From positions 2,043,001 through 2,107,000 of the forward strand of contig NZ_LT222319.1 in NCBI RefSeq assembly GCF_900074915.1: a DNA stretch of 64,000 nt, read 5' to 3'. Positions 47,862 to 57,064 of this stretch are shown in pieces. The notes beneath the pieces are model-generated. The model did no database searches. It saw nothing but the letters and a program-made list of their open reading frames with translations, and was not told where the DNA came from. Every line of letters begins with the position of its first letter. The stretch's first letter is position 1. Source of the DNA: Pseudomonas cerasi. GTDB taxonomy: Bacteria; Pseudomonadota; Gammaproteobacteria; Pseudomonadales; Pseudomonadaceae. The translations under genes and the position numbers were made by a program.

Positions 47862-47880
47862 CATAATGATACTCATTCTT
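47862..47880. promoter_or_regulatory. Fur-box-like site of the efe operon
   Basis: The minus-strand 19-mer AAGAATGAGTATCATTATG matches the classical GATAATGATAATCATTATC at 14 of 19 positions. It lies in the efeU promoter region. Repression of Efe iron uptake by Fur is known in other bacteria. Confidence 0.75.
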
Positions 47881-48055
47881 GAATGCGTGTAGTTGTTTTT
47901 TATCGGGATTGCGTTTTTGAAAAGTCGTTCAGGTCAGGTTCAGCTAATCGATCACGGTTTTCTGAACGTTCCGCGGTCTTCGGAAATCAGCGATCATTTT
48001 CAACACCCCTGTAAACCGTGGTTGCCCCTCTGACCGCTTTATTCCGGAAATCATC

Positions 48056-48742
48056 ATGTCATCAGAATCAGACAGCGCTGACCGCAGGCATGCCAGCGCT
48101 GACCGCAGGCATGCCGAGGCGGTCGCTGCGCTCAGGTCCATAGACCCGCAATGGCAGTCGCTGATTGACCAGGTCGGCCCCTGTCTGCACCCGGTCAGTG
48201 CGGCGCAGGACCCGTTTCAGGCGCTGGTCAAGGCCGTCGCCTACCAGCAATTGCATGCCAGGGCAGGCGATGCGATGGTCATGAGGTTGCGTACGCTTTT
48301 TGTGGATGACAGCTTCCCGGGGGCGCAGGCACTGGTCGAGCTGGATGATCAGGCACTGCGCTCTTGTGGGTTCTCGGCGTCCAAATGCCGGGCGATCAAG
48401 GCGATTGCCGCTGCGCGAGTGGACGGTCTGGTGCCTGAGGTCAGTGCGGCGCTGGCCATGGGCAACGAAGCGCTGGTCGAACGCCTGATCCAACTGCCTG
48501 GTGTGGGGCGCTGGACCGTGGAGATGATGCTCATTTACGGGCTCGGTCAGCTGGATGTGATGCCCGCCAGCGACTTCGGCGTGTGCGAAGGCTACCGGCG
48601 ACTGTATGCTCTGGAACTCAAACCGTCGCACCGGCAAATGGCCCGGCTTGCCGAGCGCTTCGCGCCTTACCGAACCATTGCTGCCTGGTATCTGTGGCGA
48701 GTGCCGGCCGATTTCAGCGAAAACGGCTCATCTCGAATTTGA
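48056..48742 (+). CDS. alkA: DNA-3-methyladenine glycosylase II (HhH-GPD, AlkA type)
   Basis: The 228-aa protein has residues ~40-220 as an HhH-GPD fold: hairpin LPGVGRWTVEMML (~148) and catalytic Asp in MPASDFGVCEG (~170). FQALVKAVAYQQLHARAG is the usual N-terminal lobe helix. The enzyme removes alkylated purines from DNA. The N-terminus holds a perfect 21-bp tandem duplication (48073-48114) that repeats SADRRHA in frame. A start beyond it is not obvious, so the duplication is probably translated. The alkylation-response gene ada follows 69 bp downstream. Confidence 0.9.
   Translation: MSSESDSADRRHASADRRHAEAVAALRSIDPQWQSLIDQVGPCLHPVSAAQDPFQALVKAVAYQQLHARAGDAMVMRLRTLFVDDSFPGAQALVELDDQALRSCGFSASKCRAIKAIAAARVDGLVPEVSAALAMGNEALVERLIQLPGVGRWTVEMMLIYGLGQLDVMPASDFGVCEGYRRLYALELKPSHRQMARLAERFAPYRTIAAWYLWRVPADFSENGSSRI
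48073..48114 (+). repeat. Perfect 21-bp tandem duplication inside alkA
   Basis: The unit CAGCGCTGACCGCAGGCATG plus C occurs twice without a mismatch (48073-48093 and 48094-48114). Its length is a multiple of three, so the reading frame is kept. Confidence 0.95.
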
Positions 48743-48811
48743 AAGCAAGAGTCGGAGTGCCCGGTGGCCCTGACAGGCGCAGGCTTATCGAAACTCAAGG
48801 CAGGCTCGACC

Positions 48812-49918
48812 ATGGACAGCACAGAACGCACCCAACCGGCACGCGCCCCGCGCACTGAAGACGACCCGCGCTGGGACATTCTGGTCAATCGGCGTTCACA
48901 CGCTGGCGCTGACTTCGTTTATGGCGTGCTGACCACCGGCATCTATTGCAACCCTTGCAGCCCGACACGCCTTCCGCGTCCGGAGAACGTGGTGTTTTTT
49001 GACAGTGCGCGCGACGCCGAGGCTGCCGGGTTTCGCCCGTCCCTGCGCAATGCCGGCGACCCGAATGCGCTGCAACTCAGATACGCAGAAGTCGTTGCCC
49101 AGGCCTGCAGACTGATCGATTCCGCCGAATCGATGCCCAATCTGACCGAGCTCGCCGAGCAGGTCGGGATGAGCGGTTTTCATTTCCACCGTATTTTCAA
49201 AAGGCTGACCGGGCTGACGCCCAGGACCTACAGCGTCGCCTCGTTACGCTCGCGGGTGAAAACTCAGCTCTCAGAGGACGTAAGCATTACCCGTGCGTTG
49301 TACGAGGCGGGCTACCACTCCAACAGTCGTTTCTATGAGGCTTCGCAGAACATGCTCGGCATGAAACCTTCTGAATACCGCGCGGGCGGCGCCAATGTCG
49401 ATATCAGGTTCGCCCTGGGTGAAAGTTCGCTGGGTTCGATTCTGGTGGCCACCAGCAGCAAGGGTATCTGTGCGATTTCGCTCGGTGATGACCCGCATGC
49501 GCTGATCGAAGCTTTCCAGGACCAGTTTCCCAACGCCAACCTGATCGGTGCAGACGCAGCGTTCGAACAACTGGTTGCCGAGGTCGTGGGTTTTGTCGAA
49601 TCACCCGCGACCGGCCTGGCGCTGCCACTGGATATCCGCGGCACGGTGTTTCAGGAGCGGGTCTGGCAGGCGCTCAGGGACATTCCCGCTGGATCGACGG
49701 CCACCTACACGCAGATCGCGGCGCAGATAGGACTGCCCAGTGCAGTCCGTGCGGTTGCCAACGCCTGCGGTGCGAACAAGCTTGCGGTGGCCATTCCCTG
49801 TCACCGGGTGGTGCGCAGCGATGGATCGCTGTCGGGCTATCGCTGGGGCGTCGAGCGCAAGCGCAAGCTGCTTGAACTCGAAGCGGCCGAGCAGGCAGGG
49901 CTGTTTTCAGAGCGTTGA
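48812..49918 (+). CDS. ada: Ada: alkylation-response regulator and O6-methylguanine-DNA methyltransferase, with altered zinc site
   Basis: The start MDSTERTQPARAPRTEDD at 48812 fits the family; the frame opens 16 codons earlier. The 368-aa order is typical: Ada zinc domain (~15-85), AraC helix-turn-helix pair (~95-185, MSGFHFHRIFKRLTGLTP), and the methyltransferase domain with active-site PCHRVV (~325). The four zinc cysteines of E. coli Ada (C-x3-C and FRPCKRC) are not kept. Here the first pair reads YCNPCS (C-x2-C) and the second reads FRPSLRN, with no Cys. Methyl-phosphotriester sensing is therefore doubtful, while base repair by the C-terminal Cys should remain. The last 12 bp overlap the end of ampC. 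Confidence 0.93.
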   Translation: MDSTERTQPARAPRTEDDPRWDILVNRRSHAGADFVYGVLTTGIYCNPCSPTRLPRPENVVFFDSARDAEAAGFRPSLRNAGDPNALQLRYAEVVAQACRLIDSAESMPNLTELAEQVGMSGFHFHRIFKRLTGLTPRTYSVASLRSRVKTQLSEDVSITRALYEAGYHSNSRFYEASQNMLGMKPSEYRAGGANVDIRFALGESSLGSILVATSSKGICAISLGDDPHALIEAFQDQFPNANLIGADAAFEQLVAEVVGFVESPATGLALPLDIRGTVFQERVWQALRDIPAGSTATYTQIAAQIGLPSAVRAVANACGANKLAVAIPCHRVVRSDGSLSGYRWGVERKRKLLELEAAEQAGLFSER

Positions 49919-51064
49919 GCAGCAGCCCATTTTCTGCAGAATTCGATAGGCCAGTTTCACCCGCTCCTCGTTCGGGTAGTTTTTGTTGGCGAGGATGGCA
50001 ATCCCCAGCTGCTGCTCCGGAATGAACGCCACATAGCCACCGAAACCGTTGGTTGATCCGGTTTTGTTGACCCAGACCGAAGATTGCGCTGCCTGCGGCG
50101 GCTCGATCATTTCGGCTTTGACCGTGTTCAGCATGGCGCTGGCATTGCCCTCAAGCAGCGTCTCCAGACGCACCGGCAGCGGATACTGTTCCCAGATCAG
50201 GTCCTGAGTCATGCCGCCGACCTTGAAATAGCCGGTCCTTGTATCGCGCAGGGCTTTTTGCAGTGCGGCGTCGTTTTGACCGAGGCTGATGTTCGCTTCG
50301 ATAAAACGGAGTACGTCCCGGGCACTCGATTTCACGCCATAGGCTTGCGCCGCCAGCGGACCTGGATTGACCCTGACCGGCTCGTCGAGCTTGTTGTAGC
50401 CCTGCGCATACAGCGCCTGTTTTTCATCGGGCACGTTGATATAGGTATTACTCAGACCCAGCGCTGGAAACAGCCGCTGCTGCAGGGCTGTTTCATACGG
50501 CAGCTTCATGCTGCGCGCCGCAACCATGCCGAGCAGGCCCACACTGGGGTTGGCGTAGGTGCGATGGGTGCCGGATAGATATTCGGGCTGCCACGCCTTG
50601 AAATATTCCATTAACTGAAGGGTGTTGTGCACTTTATCCGGCACCTGAAGCGGGAAGCCGCCAGCCGTGTGAGTGCCCAGATGGAAAACCGGCACCTTGC
50701 CCAGTCGCGTAGCCTGCAACTGCGGAATATAGCTGTCGATGCTTTGCGTCAGCGACAGCTGCCCATTGGCCTGTGCCCAGGTAGCGAGGGTGGCGGTGAA
50801 GGTCTTGCTGATCGAGCCAAGTTCAAACAGCGTATCGCGGGTGACTGGCTGGCCAGTGGCTTTTGACGCGACGCCGTAGGCGTAGAGCTGCTGTTTGCCC
50901 TGGTGAGTGACGGCGATCGACAGGCCCGCGATATGATTTTCCTGCATCACTTTGCTGGCTTCTGCCTGCACGAATGCGTCGACAGCCACGGTGTCGTCGT
51001 CTGCAACAGCCACCGCACTGGCCAGCAGAAGTCCTGTGCAGAGCAGCGTTCCATTCCATTGCAT
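49907..51064 (-). CDS. ampC: Class C beta-lactamase AmpC
   Basis: The start MQWNGTLLCTGLLLASAVAVA at 51064 follows AAGGAA and gives a Sec signal; the mature enzyme starts near ADDD. The 385-aa length is usual. All catalytic motifs are present: SISK (S-x-x-K, ~85), YAN in HRTYANPSVG (~170) and KTG in VNKTGSTNGFGG (~335). It hydrolyses beta-lactams in the periplasm. No ampR gene lies next to it, so classical LysR-type induction from a divergent ampR is not supported. It ends 12 bp inside the end of ada (convergent). Confidence 0.96.
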   Translation of the reverse strand: MQWNGTLLCTGLLLASAVAVADDDTVAVDAFVQAEASKVMQENHIAGLSIAVTHQGKQQLYAYGVASKATGQPVTRDTLFELGSISKTFTATLATWAQANGQLSLTQSIDSYIPQLQATRLGKVPVFHLGTHTAGGFPLQVPDKVHNTLQLMEYFKAWQPEYLSGTHRTYANPSVGLLGMVAARSMKLPYETALQQRLFPALGLSNTYINVPDEKQALYAQGYNKLDEPVRVNPGPLAAQAYGVKSSARDVLRFIEANISLGQNDAALQKALRDTRTGYFKVGGMTQDLIWEQYPLPVRLETLLEGNASAMLNTVKAEMIEPPQAAQSSVWVNKTGSTNGFGGYVAFIPEQQLGIAILANKNYPNEERVKLAYRILQKMGCCSTL

Positions 51065-51208
51065 TGGGTTATTCCTTGTTGTTTTGGGGCATGGGCCGAT
51101 CATCAGAGAGCCTTCCTGGGAGCCCCTCCGTGGTGGTCGGTCGTCAAAGGTTTGCGTAATATGCCCACTTTTTTGCGCTTCTTCCACGGAGCGCCGCTCA
51201 GGTAACCC

Positions 51209-52654
51209 ATGAAAACGATCCGTATACGTGCCGAAGTCCTGGCAGGCCTCACCACATCTTTTGCATTGGTGCCCGAGTGCATCGCCTTTGCGCTGGTGGC
51301 TCATCTCAATCCGCTGATGGGGCTTTACGGTGCGTTCATCATCTGTACCCTGACTGCGCTGTTCGGCGGGCGTCCGGGCATGGTGTCCGGCGCGGCCGGT
51401 TCCATGGCGGTGGTGATCGTCGCGCTGGTGGTGCAGCAGGGTGTGCAGTATTTACTGGCGACCGTATTGCTGGGTGGCCTGATCATGATCCTGTTCGGCT
51501 TGCTGCGGCTCGGCAAACTGGTGCGACTGGTGCCGTATCCGGTGATGCTGGGCTTCGTCAACGGCCTGGCAATCGTCATCGCGATGGCGCAACTGGAGCA
51601 CTTCAAGGTGGGTGAGTCATGGCTCAGCGGTACGCCGCTGTACGTGATGCTCGGGCTGGTGGCGCTGACCATGGCGATTGTCTATCTGTTGCCACGCCTG
51701 ACCCGCATTGCGCCGCCAGCGCTGGTGGCGATCCTCAGCGTCGGGCTGGCGGTCTACCTGCTCGGCCTGCCGACCCGCACCCTGGGCGACATGGCGCACA
51801 TTGCCGGTGGCTTGCCGGTATTCGCCATGCCGGACATCCCGTGGAATCTGGAGACGCTGCGCATCATTGCGCCTTACGCCATTCTGATGGCGCTGGTCGG
51901 TCTGCTGGAAACCCTGCTGACTCTGAACCTGACCGACGAGATCACCGAAACCCGTGGCTATCCGGATCGTGAGTGCGTAGCGCTGGGCGCTGCCAACGTG
52001 GTCTCCGGTGCCTTCGGCGGCATGGGCGGCTGCGCGATGATCGGCCAGACCGTCATCAACCTGAGTTCTGGCGGCCGTGGTCGTCTGTCGGGCGTGGTTG
52101 CAGGTTTGATGATCCTGATGTTCGTGCTGTTCCTCTCACCGTTGATCGAGCGCATTCCATTGGCGGCGTTGGTCGGGGTGATGTTCGTGGTCGCTCAACA
52201 GACTTTCGCCTGGGCCTCGCTGCGTGTGCTGCGCAAGGTGCCGGTCAACGATGTGCTGGCGATCATTGCCGTGACGGTGGTCACGGTGCTGACCGATCTG
52301 GCCACTGCAGTGCTGTTCGGGATCATTATCGCGGCGATCAACTTCGCCTGGCAGCAGGCTCGTGAGCTGTACGCCGACAGCCATGTCGAAGCCGACGGCA
52401 GCAAGGTCTACCACCTGCATGGCACGCTGTTCTTCGCCTCGACCACACCGTTTCTCGACCAGTTCAACCCGGCCGAAGACCCGGCGCAGGTGACACTGGA
52501 TTGCCGCCACCTGAGCTTTGTCGATTACTCGGCCATCGCTGCGCTCAAAACCCTGCGCGAACGCTACGCCAAGGCGGGCAAGCACCTGCGTGTGGTCCAC
52601 CTGTCCGAGCGCTGCAAGCGACTGCTCAAGCGTGCCGGCGTGCAGCATGCCTGA
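51209..52654 (+). CDS. SulP-family anion transporter with STAS domain
   Basis: The 481-aa protein has 10-14 membrane helices in the SulP duplicated fold. MKTIRIRAEVLAGLTTSFALVPECIAFAL carries the N-terminal transport signature (read in parts). GYPDRECVALGAANVVSGAFGG and FGGMGGCAMIGQTVINLSSGG form the central conserved region. A C-terminal STAS domain (~395-481) has DCRHLSFVDYSAIAALKTL. SulP proteins move sulfate, bicarbonate or dicarboxylates; this one is shorter than typical DASS/SulP sulfate importers. Substrate unknown. Confidence 0.9.
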   Translation: MKTIRIRAEVLAGLTTSFALVPECIAFALVAHLNPLMGLYGAFIICTLTALFGGRPGMVSGAAGSMAVVIVALVVQQGVQYLLATVLLGGLIMILFGLLRLGKLVRLVPYPVMLGFVNGLAIVIAMAQLEHFKVGESWLSGTPLYVMLGLVALTMAIVYLLPRLTRIAPPALVAILSVGLAVYLLGLPTRTLGDMAHIAGGLPVFAMPDIPWNLETLRIIAPYAILMALVGLLETLLTLNLTDEITETRGYPDRECVALGAANVVSGAFGGMGGCAMIGQTVINLSSGGRGRLSGVVAGLMILMFVLFLSPLIERIPLAALVGVMFVVAQQTFAWASLRVLRKVPVNDVLAIIAVTVVTVLTDLATAVLFGIIIAAINFAWQQARELYADSHVEADGSKVYHLHGTLFFASTTPFLDQFNPAEDPAQVTLDCRHLSFVDYSAIAALKTLRERYAKAGKHLRVVHLSERCKRLLKRAGVQHA

Positions 52655-52741
52655 GTTGAGTTGAGTTGATGAGTTGCGTTGCGCGGCGCAGCCTCGTATA
52701 GGCTGGATGTCTTTTCTCCGATAGCGAAGGGTGTGTGCCTG

Positions 52742-53857
52742 ATGGATGCTGTCTCTCCTCTGCAAGCCTACGAACGTGCCGTCCAGCGTGGTTTTCAACC
52801 CGATCAGGCGCAGTTGCAGGCCGCCCGGCAATTGCAGGTGTGTTACGAGGGGCTGGCCGACGCTCGAGGTCGGGCCCGGGGCGTTTATTTGTGGGGGCCG
52901 GTCGGGCGTGGCAAAACCTGGCTGATGGACCGCTTTTTCGAAAGCCTGAGCGTACCGGCCCGGCGTCAGCATTTTCATCACTTCATGCGTTGGGTGCATA
53001 AACGCATGTTCGAGTTGATGGGCACCTCCCAGCCGCTGACCGTGGTTGCCAGGGAGCTGGCGCGTGACGTGCGGGTGATGTGTTTCGATGAGCTGTTCGT
53101 CACCGATATTGGCGACGCAGTGATCCTGGGCGGGCTGCTGCAGGTCATGTTCGAGGAGGGCGTGGTGCTGGTCTGCACGTCCAACCAGCCACCGGAGCAG
53201 TTATACAGTCACGGCCATAATCGCGAGCGCTTCCTGCCAGCGGTTGCGGCCATTCTCAAGTACATGGATGTCGTGGCGGTCGACGGCGGCGAGGATCACC
53301 GACTGCACCCCGGGCAACTGCATCAGCGCTACTGGATTGCCGAAGCCGGTCGACCCAGCGCCCTGCAGGGCATCTTCGAAGCGTTGAGCGCGGATCAGCC
53401 GGTTCACGACTCGCAGGTCATGCTCGGTTATCGCAGCATCAACGTGGTTCAGCATTCCGACACCGCCGTGTGGTGCCGTTACCGCGACCTTTGCGAACAG
53501 CCGCTGGCGGCCATGGATTTCATCGCCCTGTGCGATCGCTTTTCGGTGATTCTGCTCAGCGAGGTGCCGCTGCTGGGGGCAGCACAGCGCGAAGCGAAAA
53601 TCGCCCGCGGCACCGAGGATGGCGTCGAGCAGGTGAGCGCAGGCGATCGCGAGCTGCCGCAGTTGTCGCCCAACGATGATGGCGTGCGACGCTTCATCGC
53701 GCTGGTCGACGAGTGCTATGACCGGCGCATTCCGCTGTATGTCGAAGCGCCGGTGCCGATGGACGAGCTGTACACCGAGGGCTATCTGTCGTTTGCCTTC
53801 CGGCGCACCCTCAGTCGACTTCAGGAAATGCAGTTGGAGCGTTTCACCGAGTCTTGA
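52742..53857 (+). CDS. zapE: Cell division protein ZapE (AFG1-like ATPase)
   Basis: The start MDAVSPLQAYERAVQRGF at 52742 has AAGG about 12 nt upstream. The 371-aa AFG1-family ATPase has Walker A YLWGPVGRGKTWLMD (~45), HFHHFMRWVHKRM, Walker B VMCFDELFVTDIGDA (~110) and sensor CTSNQPPEQLYSHG. It modulates Z-ring stability under stress. It differs in sequence from the longer consensus (ELFV for EFFV). It is convergent with rarD, separated by 3 bp. Confidence 0.92.
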   Translation: MDAVSPLQAYERAVQRGFQPDQAQLQAARQLQVCYEGLADARGRARGVYLWGPVGRGKTWLMDRFFESLSVPARRQHFHHFMRWVHKRMFELMGTSQPLTVVARELARDVRVMCFDELFVTDIGDAVILGGLLQVMFEEGVVLVCTSNQPPEQLYSHGHNRERFLPAVAAILKYMDVVAVDGGEDHRLHPGQLHQRYWIAEAGRPSALQGIFEALSADQPVHDSQVMLGYRSINVVQHSDTAVWCRYRDLCEQPLAAMDFIALCDRFSVILLSEVPLLGAAQREAKIARGTEDGVEQVSAGDRELPQLSPNDDGVRRFIALVDECYDRRIPLYVEAPVPMDELYTEGYLSFAFRRTLSRLQEMQLERFTES

Positions 53858-53860
53858 CGC

Positions 53861-54745
53861 TCAGCTCGCATCCCGGCGTCGCTGGGCCAGCATATGCTTG
53901 GCGCCTTCGATCATCAGTACCACGACGGCCATCCAGATCGGCAGGTACGTCAGCCATTCCTCGCGACCGATGCTCTCGCCGAGCAGCAGGGCGACGCCGA
54001 CCAGCAGCACCGGCTCGACATAACTGAGCAGCCCGAACAGGCTGAACGGCAGCAGGCGGCTGGCAAGGATGTAGCTGACCAGCGCCGAGGCACTGATCAC
54101 CCCGAGCAGCGGAATCAGCAGGTACAACAGCGGTGCCTGCTGAATGGCCTGAGGATGACCGTTGGCGATGAACCACAGTCCGATGGGCAGCATCAGCAGC
54201 ATGTCGAACCAGAGCCCGCCGAGGTGATTGGTCCTGAGCTTGCGACGCAGCACGAAGTAAAGGGGATAGCCGCCCGCGACCAGCAGGGTTTCCCAGGAGA
54301 AACTGCCCAGCCTCCACAGCTCATGCGCCACGCCGATCATGGCAAACACCGCAGCGACTTTCTGCAGGTAGGAGAGGTGCTCGCCGTATACCACGCGGCC
54401 AGTGAGAATCATGCTCAGCGGCAGCAGGAAATAGCCCAGCGATACCTCCAGACTGCGCCCGTGCAACGGTGCCCACATGAAGATCAGCAACTGCGCACCG
54501 AGCAGCACCGAAGACAGCAGCAGCGCGAAGATCAGCAGCGGTTGCTGCCTGAGCCGGACAGCCACTTCGCGGACTCGCCGCCAGTCACCGCTGACCAGCA
54601 TGAACAGCGTCGCGCATGGCACGGTGAGCAGCATGCGCCAGCCGAAGATCTCTTCACCGTCGAGCGGGGTCATCAGTGACGTATAAAAATACATGACCCC
54701 AAACAGCGTTGACGCCAGGACCGACAGCACCACACCTTTGTACAC
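53861..54745 (-). CDS. rarD: RarD-type EamA/DMT transporter
   Basis: The 294-aa protein has ten membrane helices in two EamA repeats. RarD hallmarks are YKGVVLSVLASTLFGVMYF, GWRMLLTVP (as EIFGWRMLL), LGYFLLPLSMILTGRVVYGE and LSYVEPVLLVGVALLLGE. The exported compound is unknown; chloramphenicol sensitivity was the original phenotype of the family. It is divergent from an MFS transporter gene. Confidence 0.9.
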   Translation of the reverse strand: MYKGVVLSVLASTLFGVMYFYTSLMTPLDGEEIFGWRMLLTVPCATLFMLVSGDWRRVREVAVRLRQQPLLIFALLLSSVLLGAQLLIFMWAPLHGRSLEVSLGYFLLPLSMILTGRVVYGEHLSYLQKVAAVFAMIGVAHELWRLGSFSWETLLVAGGYPLYFVLRRKLRTNHLGGLWFDMLLMLPIGLWFIANGHPQAIQQAPLLYLLIPLLGVISASALVSYILASRLLPFSLFGLLSYVEPVLLVGVALLLGESIGREEWLTYLPIWMAVVVLMIEGAKHMLAQRRRDAS

Positions 54746-54969
54746 AACGGCCTCCGCGACAGCTGATTCGACAGATTACGCACCTGTCTGGTGCGCGTGG
54801 TCGTCAGTCTACTGGCCTGAGGTGCAAAAAGCTGCAAATCGGACGGCCATTGCACGACGATGGAACGAGCCTCGTGCAAGTGCATCAGAGGTTTTGGCTA
54901 ATCGATCAGCTTTGTTAGGCTGTCGCGCTGGCCGGCGTGACCGTACTCGGCAAATTACAAGGAGCATGC

Positions 54970-56121
54970 ATGACCTCTTTCAGCACCGCAGCCCAGGATG
55001 CCAAGGCTCGGGCGGAGCAGTCTTCGACGCGTATCGCGTTTTTCATTGCCGGTTTCAGTGTCGCCTCGTGGGCGCCGCTGGTGCCTTACGTCAAACAGCG
55101 GATGGGCCTCGATGAGGGCACGCTCGGGCTCTTGTTGCTGTGTCTGGGGGTGGGCTCGATCATTTCGATGCCGTTGGCGGGAGCACTGGCGGCACGGTTA
55201 GGCTGTCGGCGCCTGCTGGTCTGTTCGACGCTGCTGATCTGCCTGTGTCTGCCGCTGCTGGCGACGATTTCCAGTCTGCCGCTATTGATCGCCACGCTGT
55301 TTCTGTTTGGCGCGAGCATGGGCGGGGTGGATTGCACGGCCAACGTGCAGGCGGTGATCGTCGAGCGCGCCAGCGGCAAGACCATGATGTCGGGCTTCCA
55401 CGGCCTGTTCAGCCTCGGCGGGATTGTCGGTGCCGCGGGTGTCGCCGGCTTGCTCAGTCTGGGCATCTCGCCGTTCACGGCGATGCTGATCGTGGTATTT
55501 CTGACGTTGGTTGCGCTGGCCAAAGCGGCGCCGAATCTGTTGCCTTACGGCAGTCCGGCCGATGGGCCAGCCTTTGCCATCCCGCGTGGCGTGGTGCTGT
55601 TCATCGGCCTGCTGTGCTTCACCGTATTTCTGGCCGAAGGCGCGATGCTCGACTGGAGCGCGGTATTCCTGACCTCGTTGCGTGGTGTCGAAGCGGCGTA
55701 TGCCGGGCTGGGCTATGCGGTATTCGCCGCGACCATGACCCTGGGGCGGTTGTTTGGCGATGCGGTGGTAAAGCGGGTGGGCTCCAATCGGGTGATCATT
55801 CTTGGCGGACTGTGTGCCGCAGCGGGTCTGGCCGTCGCGACATTGATCCCGGTCTGGCAGGCGGCGCTGCTGGGGTATGCATTGGTAGGCGCGGGTTGCT
55901 CGAACATCGTGCCGGTGTGCTACAGCGCGGTCGGTCGGCAGAAGACCATGCCCGAAAGCGTGGCCATCCCGGCGATTACCACAGTCGGTTATGCCGGGAT
56001 TCTGATCGGTCCTGCGGCAATCGGTTTCATCGCCCATGTCAGCAGCCTTGAACTGGCGTTCATGGTCGTTGCCGTGATGCTTCTGGGCGTGGCGATAGGC
56101 GGCAGCAAACTCAGGACCTGA
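54970..56121 (+). CDS. MFS transporter, YbjJ type
   Basis: The start MTSFSTAAQDAKARAEQ at 54970 follows AAGGAG. The 383-aa protein has twelve membrane helices. It matches the YbjJ-like branch: FIAGFSVASWAPLVPYVKQRMG near the start, GGVDCTANVQAVIVERASGKTMM in parts, GFHGLFSLGGIVGA and EGAMLDWSAVFLTSLRG. Substrate unknown; sugar-efflux or metabolite export has been proposed for relatives. It converges on the PhzF gene with a 6-bp gap. Confidence 0.88.
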   Translation: MTSFSTAAQDAKARAEQSSTRIAFFIAGFSVASWAPLVPYVKQRMGLDEGTLGLLLLCLGVGSIISMPLAGALAARLGCRRLLVCSTLLICLCLPLLATISSLPLLIATLFLFGASMGGVDCTANVQAVIVERASGKTMMSGFHGLFSLGGIVGAAGVAGLLSLGISPFTAMLIVVFLTLVALAKAAPNLLPYGSPADGPAFAIPRGVVLFIGLLCFTVFLAEGAMLDWSAVFLTSLRGVEAAYAGLGYAVFAATMTLGRLFGDAVVKRVGSNRVIILGGLCAAAGLAVATLIPVWQAALLGYALVGAGCSNIVPVCYSAVGRQKTMPESVAIPAITTVGYAGILIGPAAIGFIAHVSSLELAFMVVAVMLLGVAIGGSKLRT

Positions 56122-56127
56122 TCCCCG

Positions 56128-56961
56128 CTACAACCTGCGCGCCATCCCCGACACCCGGATCGAGCTTCCCCGTTGCTGCGGGATTTCGGCGCGCAGGCGC
56201 GACGGGCTGCCCATGTCCTCGCCCTGAATAATGTCTATCAAACCGCCATGCGGCCAGTCGATATCGCGCAGATAGCCGCCCAGTGCCGCCGTGGCCGCTC
56301 CGGTGGCCGGGTCCTCATAAAAGCCACCGAACGCAAACGGGTTGCGGGTGTGGAACAACTGATCGGTCTCGGCCCACGCCAGCAAAATCGTCGCCCAGCC
56401 TTCACGGACCATCAGGTCGTGCCCCGCTTGTTGGTCATAGCGCATGGCCTTGAGCCTGGCCCGGCTGTTCAGCGCCAGCAGCAGGTGCCCGGCACCGCCA
56501 TTGACATGCGCGGGGCTGATGCGCTCATCCAGATCGGCATGGTTATAGCCGAATAGCGCCAGGGCTTCTTCCAGCAACAGCGCGCTGATCGGCGTGCTGA
56601 ACGTGGGCGGCGATTGCAGCGCCGCCGACGTCAGCGAGCCCTGCGCATGGCCTTCGACAGTAATCTGCGCCTGATTGAGTGTCAGCTGATACACGCCATC
56701 GCCTTGCTGTGCCGCCAGCGCTGCGCCCAGGGCGATGGTGGCGTGCCCGCAAAACGGTACTTCTGCCAGCGGCGAGAAATACCGCACCCGCCAGCCGGCT
56801 TCGACAGGCGCAGCGAACGCCGTTTCGGAAAAACCGATGTCGGCGGCAATCTGTTGCATGACGGCATCATCGGGTAACGCATCGCCGATCCATACGCCTG
56901 CCGGGTTGCCACCGCGATCTCCATCGCTGAACGCCGCCAGTTTGAGTACTTCAGTTGTCAT
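56128..56961 (-). CDS. PhzF-family isomerase/epimerase-like protein
   Basis: The 277-aa protein has two similar alpha/beta halves around a cleft. Family marks are KLAAFSDGDRGGNPAGVWI, the general-acid region IGFSETAFAAP, FCGHATIALGAAL (~73) and in the second half FAFGGFYEDPATGAATAALGGYL (~210). PhzF itself isomerises a phenazine precursor, but most relatives (diaminopimelate-epimerase fold) have no assigned reaction. No phenazine genes are nearby. Confidence 0.9.
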   Translation of the reverse strand: MTTEVLKLAAFSDGDRGGNPAGVWIGDALPDDAVMQQIAADIGFSETAFAAPVEAGWRVRYFSPLAEVPFCGHATIALGAALAAQQGDGVYQLTLNQAQITVEGHAQGSLTSAALQSPPTFSTPISALLLEEALALFGYNHADLDERISPAHVNGGAGHLLLALNSRARLKAMRYDQQAGHDLMVREGWATILLAWAETDQLFHTRNPFAFGGFYEDPATGAATAALGGYLRDIDWPHGGLIDIIQGEDMGSPSRLRAEIPQQRGSSIRVSGMARRL

Positions 56962-57064
56962 CGAAGGGTGTCCTTGCCTGGGTCAGTAGGGGACAGTGTG
57001 CAATGGCGAGGATTTGATTATCCAGTGAGAACATTTGATGTACGGCATCCATCTGCCTGATGCG

